A stretch of 64,000 nucleotides of DNA from Aristolochia californica (GCA_029961685.1 JARWKL010000011.1:7380501-7444500), one strand, 5' to 3'. Shown: positions 23,600 through 36,148, numbered from the stretch's first letter. Notes: a model not told the origin generated them from the sequence alone. Translations and numbers: made by a program.

Positions 23600-23695
23600 A
23601 TGCCTTTTTGTGCTAGAACTCTTGGAGCTGCTCTCTCTGCGGAAGATTTACACCTACCGCAAGTAATAAGAAAACGCGAGAAGGTGCTTCTGTGA
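23600..23695 (+). promoter_or_regulatory. Upstream ORF (31 codons) in the ATL leader
   Basis: ATG at 23600 opens a frame MPFCARTLGAALSAEDLHLP... ending at TGA 23693-23695, 185 bp before the main ATG. If the leader starts near the TATA box at 23497, this uORF would be in the mRNA and could reduce main-frame translation. It may instead be removed by a leader intron (GTAATA occurs at about 23662). Confidence 0.4.
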
Positions 23696-23880
23696 CCTGT
23701 TTGAAAAATCCGAACTTCCTATAAAACTTTTTTTTTTGCTTTCTTGTCTTTCTTCATCTTTCCGACCGTGTAATACTTAGCTACAGACTAAAGTGGGCAT
23801 CTGCATCAGCGCACCCTCAGTTCCCTTTTTACTATCCATCGGTTCTCTCCGTCTTCAGCCCTCTGCAAAATTCACAAAAC

Positions 23881-24489
23881 ATGATTCGACGTTTATCGGA
23901 CGAAGATTCTATGGGTAGTGAGGCTCCCTGTTCGTATCCACCAGGCAATCGCATCTCCCACCAAAGGTCGTCGACGGCGACTAACTTCGACTACTCCATG
24001 GTAATCACCATTATCGTTCTACTCACCGCGCTTTTCTTCATGGCTTTTTTCTCCGTGTATATCCGCCGCTTTGCTGACCAGAACGCCATCGACATCGCCG
24101 ACCGCCACCGCCGCATCCTCCTCCGGGATCACACCCTCTACTCCTCAGCACCATCGACTTCATTCTCCATGCCCCATGGCGGCATCGGTCCCGAGGTCGT
24201 CCGCGCCCTCCCGGTTTTCGCCTTCAACGCCCAGCAGTCCTTTGACGAGTGCGCCGTCTGCCTCGCCGAGTTCGAGCCCCAGGAAAAGCTCAAGATGATT
24301 CCTGCATGTGGGCATTACTTCCATCCCCATTGCATCGATAGGTGGCTCTCCGCGCGGTGCTCCTGTCCACTCTGCCGCTCGACGAAGCTGTTTCTACCCT
24401 TGCCGAAGGCTTCGGCGGAGCTTCGTTTGGATGTGATCGATGAAATGCCGCTGAGGGAATTGGGGGATGGCGGCAGAGAGTGCGGATGA
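23881..24489 (+). CDS. ATL-type RING-H2 finger E3 ubiquitin ligase
   Basis: This is an intact single-exon gene of 202 codons, typical of the plant ATL family of membrane-anchored E3 ligases that pass ubiquitin from E2 enzymes to targets, often in stress or defence responses. A hydrophobic segment (about residues 39-61, MVITIIVLLTALFF...) would anchor it. A GLD-like region (GIGPEVVRALPVFAF, 101-115) precedes the RING. The eight zinc ligands have exact RING-H2 spacing: C124, C127, C143, H145, H148, C151, C162, C165, with Trp155 and Pro163 of the E2-binding face present. The main ATG follows a CT-rich leader and a possible TATA box at 23497. GC content is far higher than in the surrounding DNA. 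The C-terminus after the RING is short (37 aa). The subfamily and target are unknown. Confidence 0.95.
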   Translation: MIRRLSDEDSMGSEAPCSYPPGNRISHQRSSTATNFDYSMVITIIVLLTALFFMAFFSVYIRRFADQNAIDIADRHRRILLRDHTLYSSAPSTSFSMPHGGIGPEVVRALPVFAFNAQQSFDECAVCLAEFEPQEKLKMIPACGHYFHPHCIDRWLSARCSCPLCRSTKLFLPLPKASAELRLDVIDEMPLRELGDGGRECG

Positions 24490-25137
24490 GGGATTGTGGG
24501 CGTTGGACGGATCCGCAGCTTTTATGTGATGGTTGTGATAACTTAAGAGCAGTTCGCACGTCCAAAATTGGACGTCTTACAATGCACAGAGTAAGCTTAT
24601 CTAAGATATAATTTTCCGTTTTTTGTAAGAAAGACGCATAAACAGGCAACCACGTCATTGCCAGTTCTTTGGATCGATACAAATACAGCCTTACCCGAGT
24701 CTCTAACGTGGAAGAACTGAAAATTACATCTGAGATTTCGTTGAAAAATGGGATTACTAACTGAAGGATCGGATCCAGGATAATATTCAAAACTTGAGAT
24801 CATTCAAATTCTAGCTGGATATCCAGATCCAAAATAAAAAGTTTCAACTTCAGAATCGTCGACCCCCATTACTTCACCTGTCCCATCTCAGTTCTCTCTT
24901 TATTTATTCATCCTCGATTCTCCCTCTCTGAATATCGGTATCTCCTTCTTTCTCCCTCAACCATCCCATTTCTTTTCTATTTTTCCAGTCGGATGATCAA
25001 ACGTCACTTCTTTCTCCCCCACCCTCAATACGAGTTTATTTTGTACTGTAGCACGCCAACTGATACTCAAAACAGTAGGCCAGTGTTTCTAATTTCGACG
25101 TCCTCAACATCCTAAGTGGGCTCAATAGTTGGGAATT
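24490..25137. other. ATL 3' flank and unassigned sequence
   Basis: No coding region is supported. AAATAAAAAG near 24830 could be part of a polyadenylation region but is 340 bp past the stop. The minus-strand frame over 24290-24790 is a shadow of ATL and its flank. Confidence 0.4.
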
Positions 25138-25181
25138 TGCTCTCTCTCTCTCTCTCTCAATAGTTGGGAATTTGCTCTCTC

Positions 25182-25212
<31 letters not shown>

Positions 25213-25216
25213 TCTC
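25138..25216 (+). repeat. (CT)n microsatellite with duplicated flank
   Basis: Two CT tracts are separated by a repeated unit: CAATAGTTGGGAATTTGCT occurs at about 25121 and again at about 25158, each followed by CT repeats. This points to slippage or unequal duplication. Confidence 0.85.
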
Positions 25217-25356
25217 TCTCCCATACTAAAAGTTATTTGGTACGAAAATCATGATCGAATGGCTAGGATGGCTGTGATAGTCATTGATCGGGCGGTTGAG
25301 ATAGGTATTAATCATGATTGGATGGCTGATATAGTGTTTCGCATGTTTTCCACTAA

Positions 25357-26750
25357 AGGGGGGTTAGTCAACAAACTGGAAATTTGATCTTCATCTTCGA
25401 AATGGGTATCAGTGTAGACAAGTTCATGTTCGAAATCTTCGAAATAGGGTGTTAGTGTGGACAAGTTCATCTTCATCTTCGAAATTTAAAACCATTTATT
25501 TTATTAATTAAAAAATAAGTTAATTAAACCAAGTGTTTGAGTTAACAATATTTTAATTACCACTATTAAATCACTAATACAATAGAGTAAATAAAAAATA
25601 AATATGATTAATGAATAAAAAATTATTATATTAATAACATAAGATAGATTTTTTACACGGTATTAATTAATAATATATTTTCACAAAATTAAAAGTAATT
25701 AATTAATAAAATACATATTTTAATTATATTTTATTTACCAGAGACTTAAACATGAAGTTTAATATAGTAATAAAATTGATATAGTGCTGGGTTGCGTCAG
25801 GCGCTGAACCGGCTCCACATTAATTTTTTCCTAACTTAGGAAAATCAAAATTTCCAACAATGTCTTCTTCCCACGGCGCCAAAAAACCAGAGATCACGAC
25901 GAACATAGAAAATCAATCCAAGCAGCTAATCAAGTTCCAATCGAATGTACGGAGTAGATCAATACGACTTGTCCTCAAACTCGAAAGTAGGGTCTGTATG
26001 CCGACGTCTCCACCTGTGCCCAAGTAGCATCCATGATAGCTATGTCCACCCTTTGGACGCTCAAAACTGGAGCTTATTTTATTTTATTTTGTTTTATTTT
26101 TAGTTGGCCCGATCTGAGTTGGACTGGGTTGACTCGGTTCAATAAGCCCGGTCAGGCGCGCGACGCAGCGTACTGTGCTGATTAAATTTTCCTAACTTAG
26201 GAAAATTTTAATCGGAAGCCTCTTCCTCCTTCTGCAGAAATTTCGCCGGCGGAGTCTCCTGCTTCTCCGGTGGCGAATCGCAGCCCATTGGGGCTTCGCC
26301 GTGTGAAGAGTTTCCGAGACAGAGGGCTCTCAGAATCCTATTAAGCTTTGTTTCTCAGCCCCTCGGAATAGAGAACCCTTGCGGAAATTTCGCCGACGGA
26401 GTCTCCTGCTTCTCCGATGGCGAATCGCAGTCCATTGGGGCTTTGCCGCTTGGAGAGTTTCCAAGACAGAGGGTGGGAGAGAGGGAGGAAAAAAAAGAAA
26501 CGAGGACGCACGAGAGAGGGGGTGCGAGGAGAGAGGGGAAAAAAAATAGGAGCCCACGCGCTTCCTTCATCTCAAAGAAGATCAAATATGACCTTCTTTG
26601 AGATGAAGAATTTTAAACCATGGAGATGAAACACCGCTTCATCCCCTGCATCCAGATGAAATGTCATCTGCGCTCCACTAACGACTTTACCTGTTGAAGG
26701 GCGTCATGCGGTTGAAGATCATCTCAGACTTCAAGTTGACTAACCCCCCC
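25357..26750 (-). mobile_element. Non-autonomous PIF/Harbinger element (1.4 kb)
   Basis: Terminal inverted repeats: left AGGGGGGTTAGTCAAC, right GTTGACTAACCCCCCC, flanked on both sides by TAA (25354-25356 and 26751-26753), the 3-bp target typical of PIF/Harbinger. The left 450 bp is the reverse complement of 53640-54075 of the larger Harbinger element (same GATCTTCATCTTCGAAAT words and A/T-rich block). The right end matches the start of that element at 49720 (TTGAAG...GAGATGATCTT), so this is an internally altered relative in the opposite orientation. No transposase remains. The interior holds two copies of the palindromic motif CCTAACTTAGG found in LTR elements, a tandem repeat (26237-26472) and a 13-bp-arm hairpin near 26570-26607. 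Confidence 0.88.
26237..26472 (+). repeat. Direct repeat of about 90 bp in the Harbinger derivative
   Basis: GAAATTTCGCCGGCGGAGTC at 26237 recurs as GAAATTTCGCCGACGGAGTC at 26384, and both continue through TGGCGAATCGCAG and GAGTTTCC. The offset is 147 bp. The G/C-rich, exon-like composition suggests captured gene leader sequence, but no protein family was recognised. Confidence 0.8.
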
Positions 26751-26753
26751 TAA

Positions 26754-29700
26754 ATGACTTTTCGTATTGGATCAACCCTCTATATATTGGGTTTTAAATT
26801 TTGTATACTAAATTTTGGATTTTTTAAATACAAAATATCTTTGATTACTTGTATAACCATGATTTTTTGGCTATAGATTCCTCTTTGTATTTGTCTTATT
26901 CTTGAAATTCTTCTTTACTTAGAATATTATTGGAAAATTTTATTTTAGATTTTTTTTTAAATTGGTTGTCCATCTCTTTCCTAAGGTTACAAACAAAAAT
27001 AGGCATTAAACTGTGGTCTGGTGCTGCATGTCCAAGTTTGGTTTGGTTTACAACTCAACATGAATACTTGTTTTTCAATCAAGCACTATCAACTCACAAC
27101 AAAACCCTATAAACTAAATGGAATATGATTTCAGAATAAAATTAAGGTAAGTTCTACACAAAGAAATAAAATTTAATTCTATGAAAAAGAAGTTGTGAAA
27201 TCGAAGAAGCTGCAAATGAAAAGTTGGAATGAAAAGGGTATTTATAGGAGGCTTCTTTACTGCATAATGTCTAGATTAGTAAGTTTTAGTATAATTGGGA
27301 CATAGATAATTTAGTTAGAATTAGAAGTTTTTCTACATGTCCAAATAGTGTTTGGCTTGGATTTGGTTTCTGCTGGATAATATGAGTATTTGACTTGAAA
27401 GTACCTTCTTATATTTCAACTTGGGAGAATTTTTCATATTTTATTAATGATCTCCTCTGCCAGCTAAACAACAAAGTCTCCTACTTATTCACATGTCTAA
27501 ATCTGTTATTATCCTTCAACAATTATAGGTTTACATCTTTGGATTGGTGTATGATCTGCAATAGTTCCTCTAATGTTCTTTATTGTTGAAGTTTTTGCTT
27601 TTATGTCTGTGTTGTCATCTAGAAGTTGAAAGCTAAATTAAGGCACATCTAGAAGTTGAAAGCTAAATTAATGCATAGTATACACATCTAGAAGTTCTTC
27701 AATGAAAGTCCTTTGTTAGCCTAACTCTACTCCTACACATTGATTTCTTTCCTCTACTCTTAGGTCTTGTTTGTGCCTTTTCAAGGAAAGGCTAGAAAGA
27801 CATTTCTAGTAAAAATACATGTCCAAGGACCATTAGATCCTCATGTTTCCTAAAAATATTTTTCTAGCTAGGAATTTTAATGAGAAAAATCATATAATTT
27901 TTTAGGTAAAATTTTCCAACAATGATGGACCAGAAAACCATATGGAAAAAATTTTAATAAGTATTTGACAATTGATGTTGTAATACGGTCAACACAAGAT
28001 AATTTTTCATAGTAATTTTGTATTTATTTTACTAAAAATTTATTAGATAAGTATGGTAATGTCAGAGTTGGTGTCATATATACTCAAGGCTAGGTGTAAA
28101 ACCTCTAATAGTACTTCTTTGGTTGGTTATGTTCTTCATCACTTTTAAACCTACACACCCATTACCCATGGGAACACTTTGTGACATGCCTTATCTAAAA
28201 AATTGAAGGGTCTAGGCGAGTTTTTGCTACTGTAAAAAGAAATATGTCTGACTAGAGTCGATGAGCATAACATTCTACTTTGCCACCAGTTTAGTCACAG
28301 CAAGGGATTGGAACATGTTAGAAATCAGAAAAGTGTCAAGTTCTTGTGTCAATGCTTGGTAGATGTAGATTTTCTCTGTCTAGAGTATGGGGTATGTTAT
28401 AGGGTTAGGAGTGATATTTTTTTTCTCATGGACAAGTTGGCTTGGATTGTTGGTTGGCTAGTTCATGACTAGTTGGGTCTTTTGTTGTCTTGGATCCAAG
28501 CTCGATGGGGGGAAGTAGGTGGATATGCTCAAAGGAAATTTCTAGCAGCACGTTTGTCTAACTGGCTTAAGGACTGTTTGAATGCTACGCTAGATAAGGG
28601 ACAAGAAGCTCAAGCCAAAGCATCACACTTGACCTAAAACACCCATTCAACTGGACAAGAGAGAAAAAGCTCTTGAGAAGCAACCATCCAAGGCAATGCT
28701 AAATGGCCCAAAAGAACACTCAATATAGGAAACAAGTAAAGCCCATCTGACCAAACAAAATGAAGATAATTGTCTGATCAATAAAAGATAAAACTCTTAG
28801 TTACCCCATCAATGAAAAAAGAGAAAAAAGGAGAAAACAAGCACAATGAAGTAGTTCAACCGATCGGGTAGACTTAGGCCGTTTGCCTCGTGTAAAGAAA
28901 AACCATCGAAAGCATCCATTCAAGAAATTGTTGGGAACAACCATGCCATAGGAAGCCAAAATTTTCCACTCAAACCAAGTTTTACAGAAAAAACATCCAC
29001 TACAATCTTACTACACTTTCTAAGCTTTAAAAACTTTACTCAAAAAAGCCACTATACCAAAAGTTAATAGTGGTTTATAATCACTATTTCATATTGCTAC
29101 TTTACTTCTAGGGAACTCTTGCCCAGGAATTAAAAGATACACTATGAAAAGCCAAATGACAACTATAACTTACAACTACATAGGGTCAATTTTAATATCT
29201 GCCCAAACACTTCGAGACTTATGGTCAACAACCCTAGGTACACGCACCTAGACCCAAAATGGATTCTTTACAATATACTATAAGTTAATCTAGTTTGAGT
29301 GACTCATGCTCACGGATTACTTGCTATACAATTTTCACAAATATCTCTTAATAGGTAGATATAAAATTTTCAAGCAATAACAGTTATATTGCCCTGAAAA
29401 AAACCTTTTGAAAGCAAAGAACTTAGTGTGTAACTTACTAAGTTAGAAAATGAGGTGAAGTCCTTAATATATGAGAGTTCTTCACAAAAAGGAAAATGAT
29501 AAACTTACTTCCAATTGTGAAAAGTTGAATGTCTATGATGAGTTGAGAAATGAGTATGAAAATGAATGTAAAACGATATTAACGCTCCAATAAGAAACTG
29601 AGACATTGAAGTCCCAAAAATGGTTGGCTGAAAGAAAAGTCATAGAATTTTCTCATGCCTTACAAAAAGTTTCTCTAAAGAAGCCTACTATCCAAGGAAA

Positions 29701-31003
29701 TTCTTGACTTGGAGAAAAGACGAAAAGAAACGTTGGATGCCTTGGTCACCATGCATATGAAAGCTTAGTAATAAAATCTGATCTAAAGGGGGTAAAACAA
29801 GTTTAATACCTAAGGGTAGACTAAACTTGACCTCAATTATGAGGGCAATGAAATACAAAGAAATTTGGTTACCCAAAATCACTAGATCTCTTATTAGCTT
29901 GAGGTACTTGACTTGTAAATATCAAGGGAATAAACAAGTCAATTTAGGAGACATTGATCAGTTCTATTTGGCTTAAGATTCATCACACATACAATATAGT
30001 GATCATAAGAGGTGTACAGACAGAAACTTTAAAACTCACAAACCCTCAATCAAAATTTATGATTTTTCTTATACTTTATATAATTTGTATGTGCAAATCA
30101 ATGGCCTTTGTAATTTTGAAATTGAAGATTCATGATTATGATGTTGTAACCAATATAGATTGAGATCTTTAAGGGTCCTAGCTACTTCATAAGTGAGCAG
30201 TATCTCCAAGCTCAAACCTTGGTTCCTAAAATTATAATATCTATTAAGCTAAGAAATTTGACCAATGGGGTGATGGTCTTCCTGGAGATAATTATTACAA
30301 TCTAGTTATTGGGACCTAGATCTTAAATCAACTTAAAGCAAGTTAGATTAATTATTTGTGCTTATTTTAATTTTTTATTCCATAATGGTTAAATTGTTTG
30401 TAGCATTATTTTAGATTGCTAGTGTTGGCATACAAAGGACCTGGTCTGCCAAATGGGGTGACCTTTCACAGTACGATAAAACAAAAGAAAATAACAAGTG
30501 ATTTTTAGGTCCTATCTCTAATAACCCTCTGATTCGATCTCTAAAACAAATTTAGACCACCAAATTAGTTTAGTTATTTTTTTTTATATCTCTTGTATTT
30601 CCACTTGATGTTTGAATGAAGATTTTGATTGCACGCTTACATATAGCGAATTTGAGTTGTGACAAATTAACAATATAAATGATTTGCTTGTTGTCACTCC
30701 AAAGAAGAAATTTGGTAAAGTATTAGTGCTCTAACAATCCGACCTCTAAGATTTCTATTTTGGCCTTCCTCATCTTTGTACTCTCTCTCGCTCCCTCAAA
30801 TGGGAAATGGGGTTACTATTAATAGAGGGGTGGGTGCAACCACTCGACCTTTCTCTCCTTCATCCTCTCTTCCCTTGAGATCGAGACATGTGGTAAAGCT
30901 AAGTCTTTTGCCACGTGTTAGATGATGTCACCCATGTTATGCCACATGGAGCTCCTATTAGCACCATGTGTCACTTATGTGCCAACTCTGCTTATATGGC
31001 ACT
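26754..31003. other. Gene-poor region, nothing recognised apart from a small repeat
   Basis: No protein family, LTR pair or TIR could be identified on either strand over 4.2 kb. Long frames are short and A/T-driven. At 27616-27695 a 30-bp unit (CATCTAGAAGTTGAAAGCTA...) occurs two and a half times. Around 29850-29890 a phrase resembling the WVPK linker of copia polyproteins (EIWLPKITRS) hints at old retroelement debris. Confidence 0.45.
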
Positions 31004-33111
31004 TGTTGAAGAGAAAATATAAATGAGTCTTACATGACTCTCACAATAAGAAATCTTGTAGAGCCAAAATTATTATGGAAAGAGGTCTCACAGAAGAGTT
31101 TATGTTTAAAGGTGTTTTAGTTATGTTAGTCTTCTATTTGTGTTGATTTATTTAATTATGCTAGGACTTATCTTTAAGTGTTAGAGTTTGGGTGTAATTG
31201 GGATAAGGGTAGTTTAATTGTAATTGGATTCTACTACTTTCCTCTATTATAAATAGGGGTTCATATACTCTGATTACATCAAGTTTATGAAGTACTTCTC
31301 TTTTATATAAATTCAACATGGCATCAGAGTAGATTCTGTGAGTTGATTTGGTCAACCCAAAAAGTTACTGTGATTCTTTTATGATCTACATCTCTAGCAG
31401 TGTAGGTTTGTATCTATCTTTTTTTTTTTCTCTTTTCAGTCCCTATACCCATTGTTTGCTACTGTTTCCACCTCTATACTGAGTTTTTAATATTGCATAT
31501 TATATATTGATGGAGTTTTATTATGAGAATCAACTTCTTCTCTATTTTGTTTACTACTGCCTCACTATTCTATTTCCAGGAGTTTCTGGTTCATCGTTGA
31601 TGGGAGTTACTGATTATCTCGCTGGATTATTTCCTCCATGGAGAAGAGAGGTTTATCGCTCCGTTCGGAAGTGCCATTGAAGAAGAAACTTTGTTCTGGA
31701 AACTTGATCTTGATCTTACTACAATTTTTTTGGAAACTCCTCTGATTGCCAACTTTGGTTCATTGTTGTGTGGACGTGTCTGTTACAATCTATTGTTGTG
31801 TGTTTTATTTCTGGAAGTCTTCCAAAAAGTCTTCCATATTGATCATATTTGATACCCAATGATCCAACCTAGCCTTATCTGCTAACATCTGATTGGCATC
31901 TGCTCTCATCTGAGCTAGCACAGAATCTGCTCTCGTATTCTTATTGCGGATGGTTTGATTTATTTCAGAAAGTTTCCTTTGTTGTTGCTTCTCTGAGAAT
32001 CTCTGGTTCGGTTGTTGTCTCTCTACTGGTTCGACCGAGTTAATCTACCGGATCTTCTATTTTTGGAAGTTGTTGATCACAACCACTTGCTGGTTTCAGA
32101 AATTCCTCTCGTCATCTTGTTGGAGTTTCGTTGTTCGTTGTTATCTCTAGTTCATAAGTGATATGCTCTGTGTTGTTCCGCTATCCTCGGTAATCTGGTA
32201 ATCACTAGCGATGCTTCGGGAAGACGAATACATCTATCTACCGGTGATTTGTTTTAGGCGCTATTGATTTTCCTTTTCAAAAATATTTGCCTGAGGCGGA
32301 TCCGCAACGATCTCTTCCTATGGTTTGTTTTTTGTTCTGCTTTGTTCAAAAGAAAGGAAGACGACTTGCTATCGCGGGGAGGAAGACGACTGCTGATTTA
32401 ATTTTTCCTAAGTTAGAAAAAATTAAACCAGTGCCGTTGGATGACTCTGCTAAGTCCTTTTTCTGTCTCGGCTCATTGGATTATTTCCTCTACCAAGAAC
32501 TCTGTTTTCGCCGAGTTATTTGACCTTATTGGTTCTCACCGATAAACTTCTGTAAACTTGCTTTGTTACTCGATATCCAACCAACTGTTTATAATCCTTC
32601 GCTCACTGCTGCCTCTGCCAAATCGTTACTGAGCTATCTCTGCCAAAAATCACAGTCCCGTTGTCGTTGTTGGAGAAGACGACACTTTTGGAGTTTTTGA
32701 ATCTCTTCCGACGTGTCGACAATAGGAGTTTGATCTTGCTGGTGCACCGCCGTACTATTTGGAAACCAAACAAGAAGAAATTTAGCTCGAGGGGGAGTGT
32801 TGAAGAGCAAATATGAAGGAGTCTTACATGACTCTCAGAATAAGAAGTCTTATAAAGCCAAAATTATTATGGAAGGAGGTCTCACATAAGATTTTTTTTG
32901 TTTAAAGGTATTTTGGTTATGTTAGTCTTCTATTTATTTTGAGTTATTTAATTATGCTAGGACTTATTAAGTGTTAGAGTTTGGATGTAATTGAGACACT
33001 GGTAGTTTAATTATAATTAGACTCTACTACTTTCCTCTATTAGAAATAGGGGTTCAAGTACTTTGATTATATTGAGTTAATGAAATATTTCTCTTTTTTA
33101 TAAGTTCAACA
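31004..33111 (+). mobile_element. Non-autonomous LTR element C2
   Basis: LTRs at 31004-31318 (315 bp) and 32798-33111 (314 bp) start TGTTGAAGAGMAAATAT and end TTCAACA. The target duplication GCACT is perfect (30999-31003 and 33112-33116). The primer site TGGCATCAGAG follows at 31319 and the purine tract CTCGAGGGGGAG ends at 32797. The 1.48-kb internal region has no retroviral coding capacity. It contains TTTTTCCTAAGTTAGAAAAA near 32400, a motif shared with A2 and the Harbinger derivative. It belongs to the same family as C1. Confidence 0.93.
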
Positions 33112-33116
33112 GCACT

Positions 33117-34640
33117 TAAGTGGCATCCATTTGGCATATGTTTCTAATTTGATTTTGGTGGTAGCCTAGTACAACTGACATCATCTTGACCATCAATCAA
33201 GCTTTGATCTCGATAATCGTTCCAAATTTTGATCGAAGCTTTGATGTTGACAATTGAATTTTTTTTACTAGACCTCTATGCTTTGGTAGTAAAAAAATTG
33301 ATTTTGACCATCGTTCAACCTATGATCAATTTCCTTCAATTTGGATCGTCAATCGATGTCAATGACCTAGACCGTCGATCAAGGTTTCTATTTTGGTGAT
33401 CTAATTTTTATGCCTACAGATGCCCCCTTGGAGACTTCACTCTTGGAGTAGATGGGCAAGTCTTCAAGTGCATTTCTCTTTCATTTTTATATATTTTTAT
33501 ATATTCTATTGTTTTTCTTTCTGTTTTGAAGTGGGTCTGACCTGCCTGTACCTAATTACTTTTATAGGGAGAAATTTTTTGATTCATTGTTTGCATGAAG
33601 ACCAAAGTGAGCCTGAAGTAGATAAGAAAAGAATGAGGAATCCAAAAGTGAGAAGAATTTCTTCGTCCCATATATGATCAATGTACTTAATAAACTTAAA
33701 AATCAAAGATGATGAGGGACCCGACAATGGGTTAATCTCATTAAACCTGAAATTCGATGTTTGCAACGAAAAAAAGGACTAAGGCCCAGAAACTCTTTCC
33801 AGACTTAAATTTGAATGTCAAATTCTTCGATAAATCTTCAAATCGTAATAGGACTCTTTTGCTCAGTTTTCTTCACATCTCTTCCATAAACTAAATCACA
33901 TTATTCACTTGAAACTTGTTGAAACCATTATTGGTGCTACTGTTGTTCATTCATTGCCACTTCACCCAGGTAAGCTTCTTTTTCTTCTTCTTCTTTTTTT
34001 CTGGTTTTGTTTTGTTTTCTTTCTTCCTCCTATTTCTCTTGCTTTCTCTGTTTTGCTTTTCAATTTCTTCATTTTTCTTCTTTCTCCCGTTTTTCTTTTT
34101 CCTCTCTTAGTCTTCCACTCTTCTCTTTTTTTTTTTTTTTTTTTTTTTTTGTTGTTGCTTCTCTTTCCTCCCAGATTTCTCCTTCCACTTTCTTCTTCTT
34201 TCAATTTTATTTTTTATTTTTGTGGCTTTTTTCCCTTTCTTCTTGGCTTCTCCTTCTTTGGACCAGGTGGATTTTCGGGGGGTTGGTTTTAATTAAGCTT
34301 TTATAATTTAAAACATGTGCCAATTTGAAATTTAAAGCAAATATAAATATAACATGCACACATCACAACTAACATAAAATTGATTTCTCATTGGTGTTTC
34401 CCTAGTGTTATTGGAAAATTCCACTAATTTGCTTTATCACCTAGAATTTAAACAAAAGCGATTTCGACACTCTTTTAAGCTACATGTATGTATGCTCATG
34501 CTCAAATACACGATTATAATAATCTCCCCAGAGATTTTCAGCTACATTATGTCTCTAGCAAGCTCTTCTACATAGAATTAAAGGTCCTAGATCAACCAAT
34601 GAATACAAATGTAAAAATATAAAAGAAAGAAAATCTTATA
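33117..34640. other. Unassigned region with a pyrimidine-rich block
   Basis: No gene is recognised. From about 33970 to 34260 the plus strand is almost all T and C, with a T-run near 34128-34150; the phenylalanine-rich frames there are composition artefacts. CCTACAGATGCCCCC at about 33413 resembles phrases in plant retroelements but was not placed in one. Confidence 0.45.
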
Positions 34641-34649
34641 CTCTTGTAA

Positions 34650-35800
34650 TTTATGGAGAGACAACCTTCTCTTTTGGAATTTTCAATTATCCAATTTTGA
34701 AGCATGAATGAAGATGATTTTGGAGATTGATTTGTAATGTCATGCAAGAAGAAATTTGAGAATAGTAGGAATTTTGTATAGTCTCTAGCTCTTATCTCTC
34801 AAAATTGATTTTGAAGTGGATTTCAAATATGAAAGGCTTTAGATACGGCAAGTTTGAAAAGAAATGATTAGTAGTTGTGCTAAGGCACGTTTGGTGGGGT
34901 GGGTATTTATAAGAAAAGTGATTATCAATTAATTGTGTGTAACGACTTTCTTTATGTCAAACTTTAGGTTGATTAATCGATCAATTGATTGATCAATGCT
35001 GATTAGCATATTAGAAAATTTAAGTTGATCAATCATTCTGCCCCAACTGGCTGTGCAAAACTATGTATGATCGATCAATGGCTTGTGTCTGATCAATCTT
35101 GCACTGTGTCCCTTGTTGGTATACTTCTGTATGATCGGCTGATGTTGTAGGTACGATAGATCATGCTTTACAATTTTTAAAAGCCTTGATAAAATTGATT
35201 GATGAATCCAAAGGGATTGATCCTTCATACTTTATAACACATTCTGGTCAAGTTTTGTCTAATCGGTGAATCGCCTTGATTGATCAATCATGCTTTATAT
35301 AGGCAGCCATTTTGTATTCTAGATGATCGATCATTGGTAGGTAATGATCGATCATGTAAAAGAATTTTCAAATCTAGGCTTCAAAGCATGATAAAAAATT
35401 CTCCTAAGTGGTCCTAATATGTTTAAAACTTGGATATGCATCAACAAAACATATTTTGAATGCAATATGCCCTACAACTCCAAAAAGTTTATTTGTACCT
35501 CAATTTTAAAGATTTGGGGCTGATATCTCGCATGGTTAGAGTTATCAAAGATTTTGAGACAATTAGGACTCTAATCTTCCATTCTTCAATTCTTCACGTA
35601 AGGGTGCTTATTAAAGATGACTTGACACACCGATGGAGCTTGAGGTCTTGAGATGTAGATGTCTGTTCTTTTGCAAAGATCTTGATTTTTGTGTTTCTTA
35701 AAAGAAAAACTTTTGAAATACTAAATTTACAATTATTAGCTTGATTAAATTTTGTTATCGTCAAAACATTGATGAGATTCAACTCTAGGTCAATAATTTT
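34650..35800 (-). mobile_element. SIRE-like copia LTR with GATCGATCA motifs (second copy)
   Basis: This region runs parallel to 5500-8800: GATCAATCATGCTTTA-type motifs at 34970-35370, a shared stretch ending in a CTAATATGTTT-like phrase, and TTAAATTTTGTTATCGTCAAAAC followed by the C-rich TTTTCCCATTTTTTATGA at the right end (G-rich tract in minus sense). No partner LTR or coding region was found, so it may be a solo LTR. Edges are approximate. Confidence 0.4.
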
Positions 35801-36148
35801 CCCATTTTTTATGATTGCAAAACCTAACATAGAAAAACTAAAATAAAAGACCTAAAGGCATGGGAGCATAAAAAAATTGATTGAATTCAAGTTTTGGAAT
35901 GAACTCCCAATAAATCTATGCATATATAATTTAAAATTTTTAGTTTTGTCATAGTTGTTCTTTCTCCCCCTTTTCGTCATAAGCAAGACGAATATGCAAG
36001 ATATGAACAAAGTGGCTCATAGGCCATTCATTTCATAAAATATCAGTCGATTAAAAATTTTATTTGACTATAAAATGTTAATACGTTGATTATAAAATAT
36101 CAACTCTAGGTCAACCTAAAACTAGTCGGTTAGGCTGGACCTAAAACT

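Noticed and set aside
33909..34306. Phenylalanine-rich frames of 99-127 codons that could look like a membrane protein
   Set aside because: The DNA is a nearly pure T/C tract; the frames are composition artefacts.
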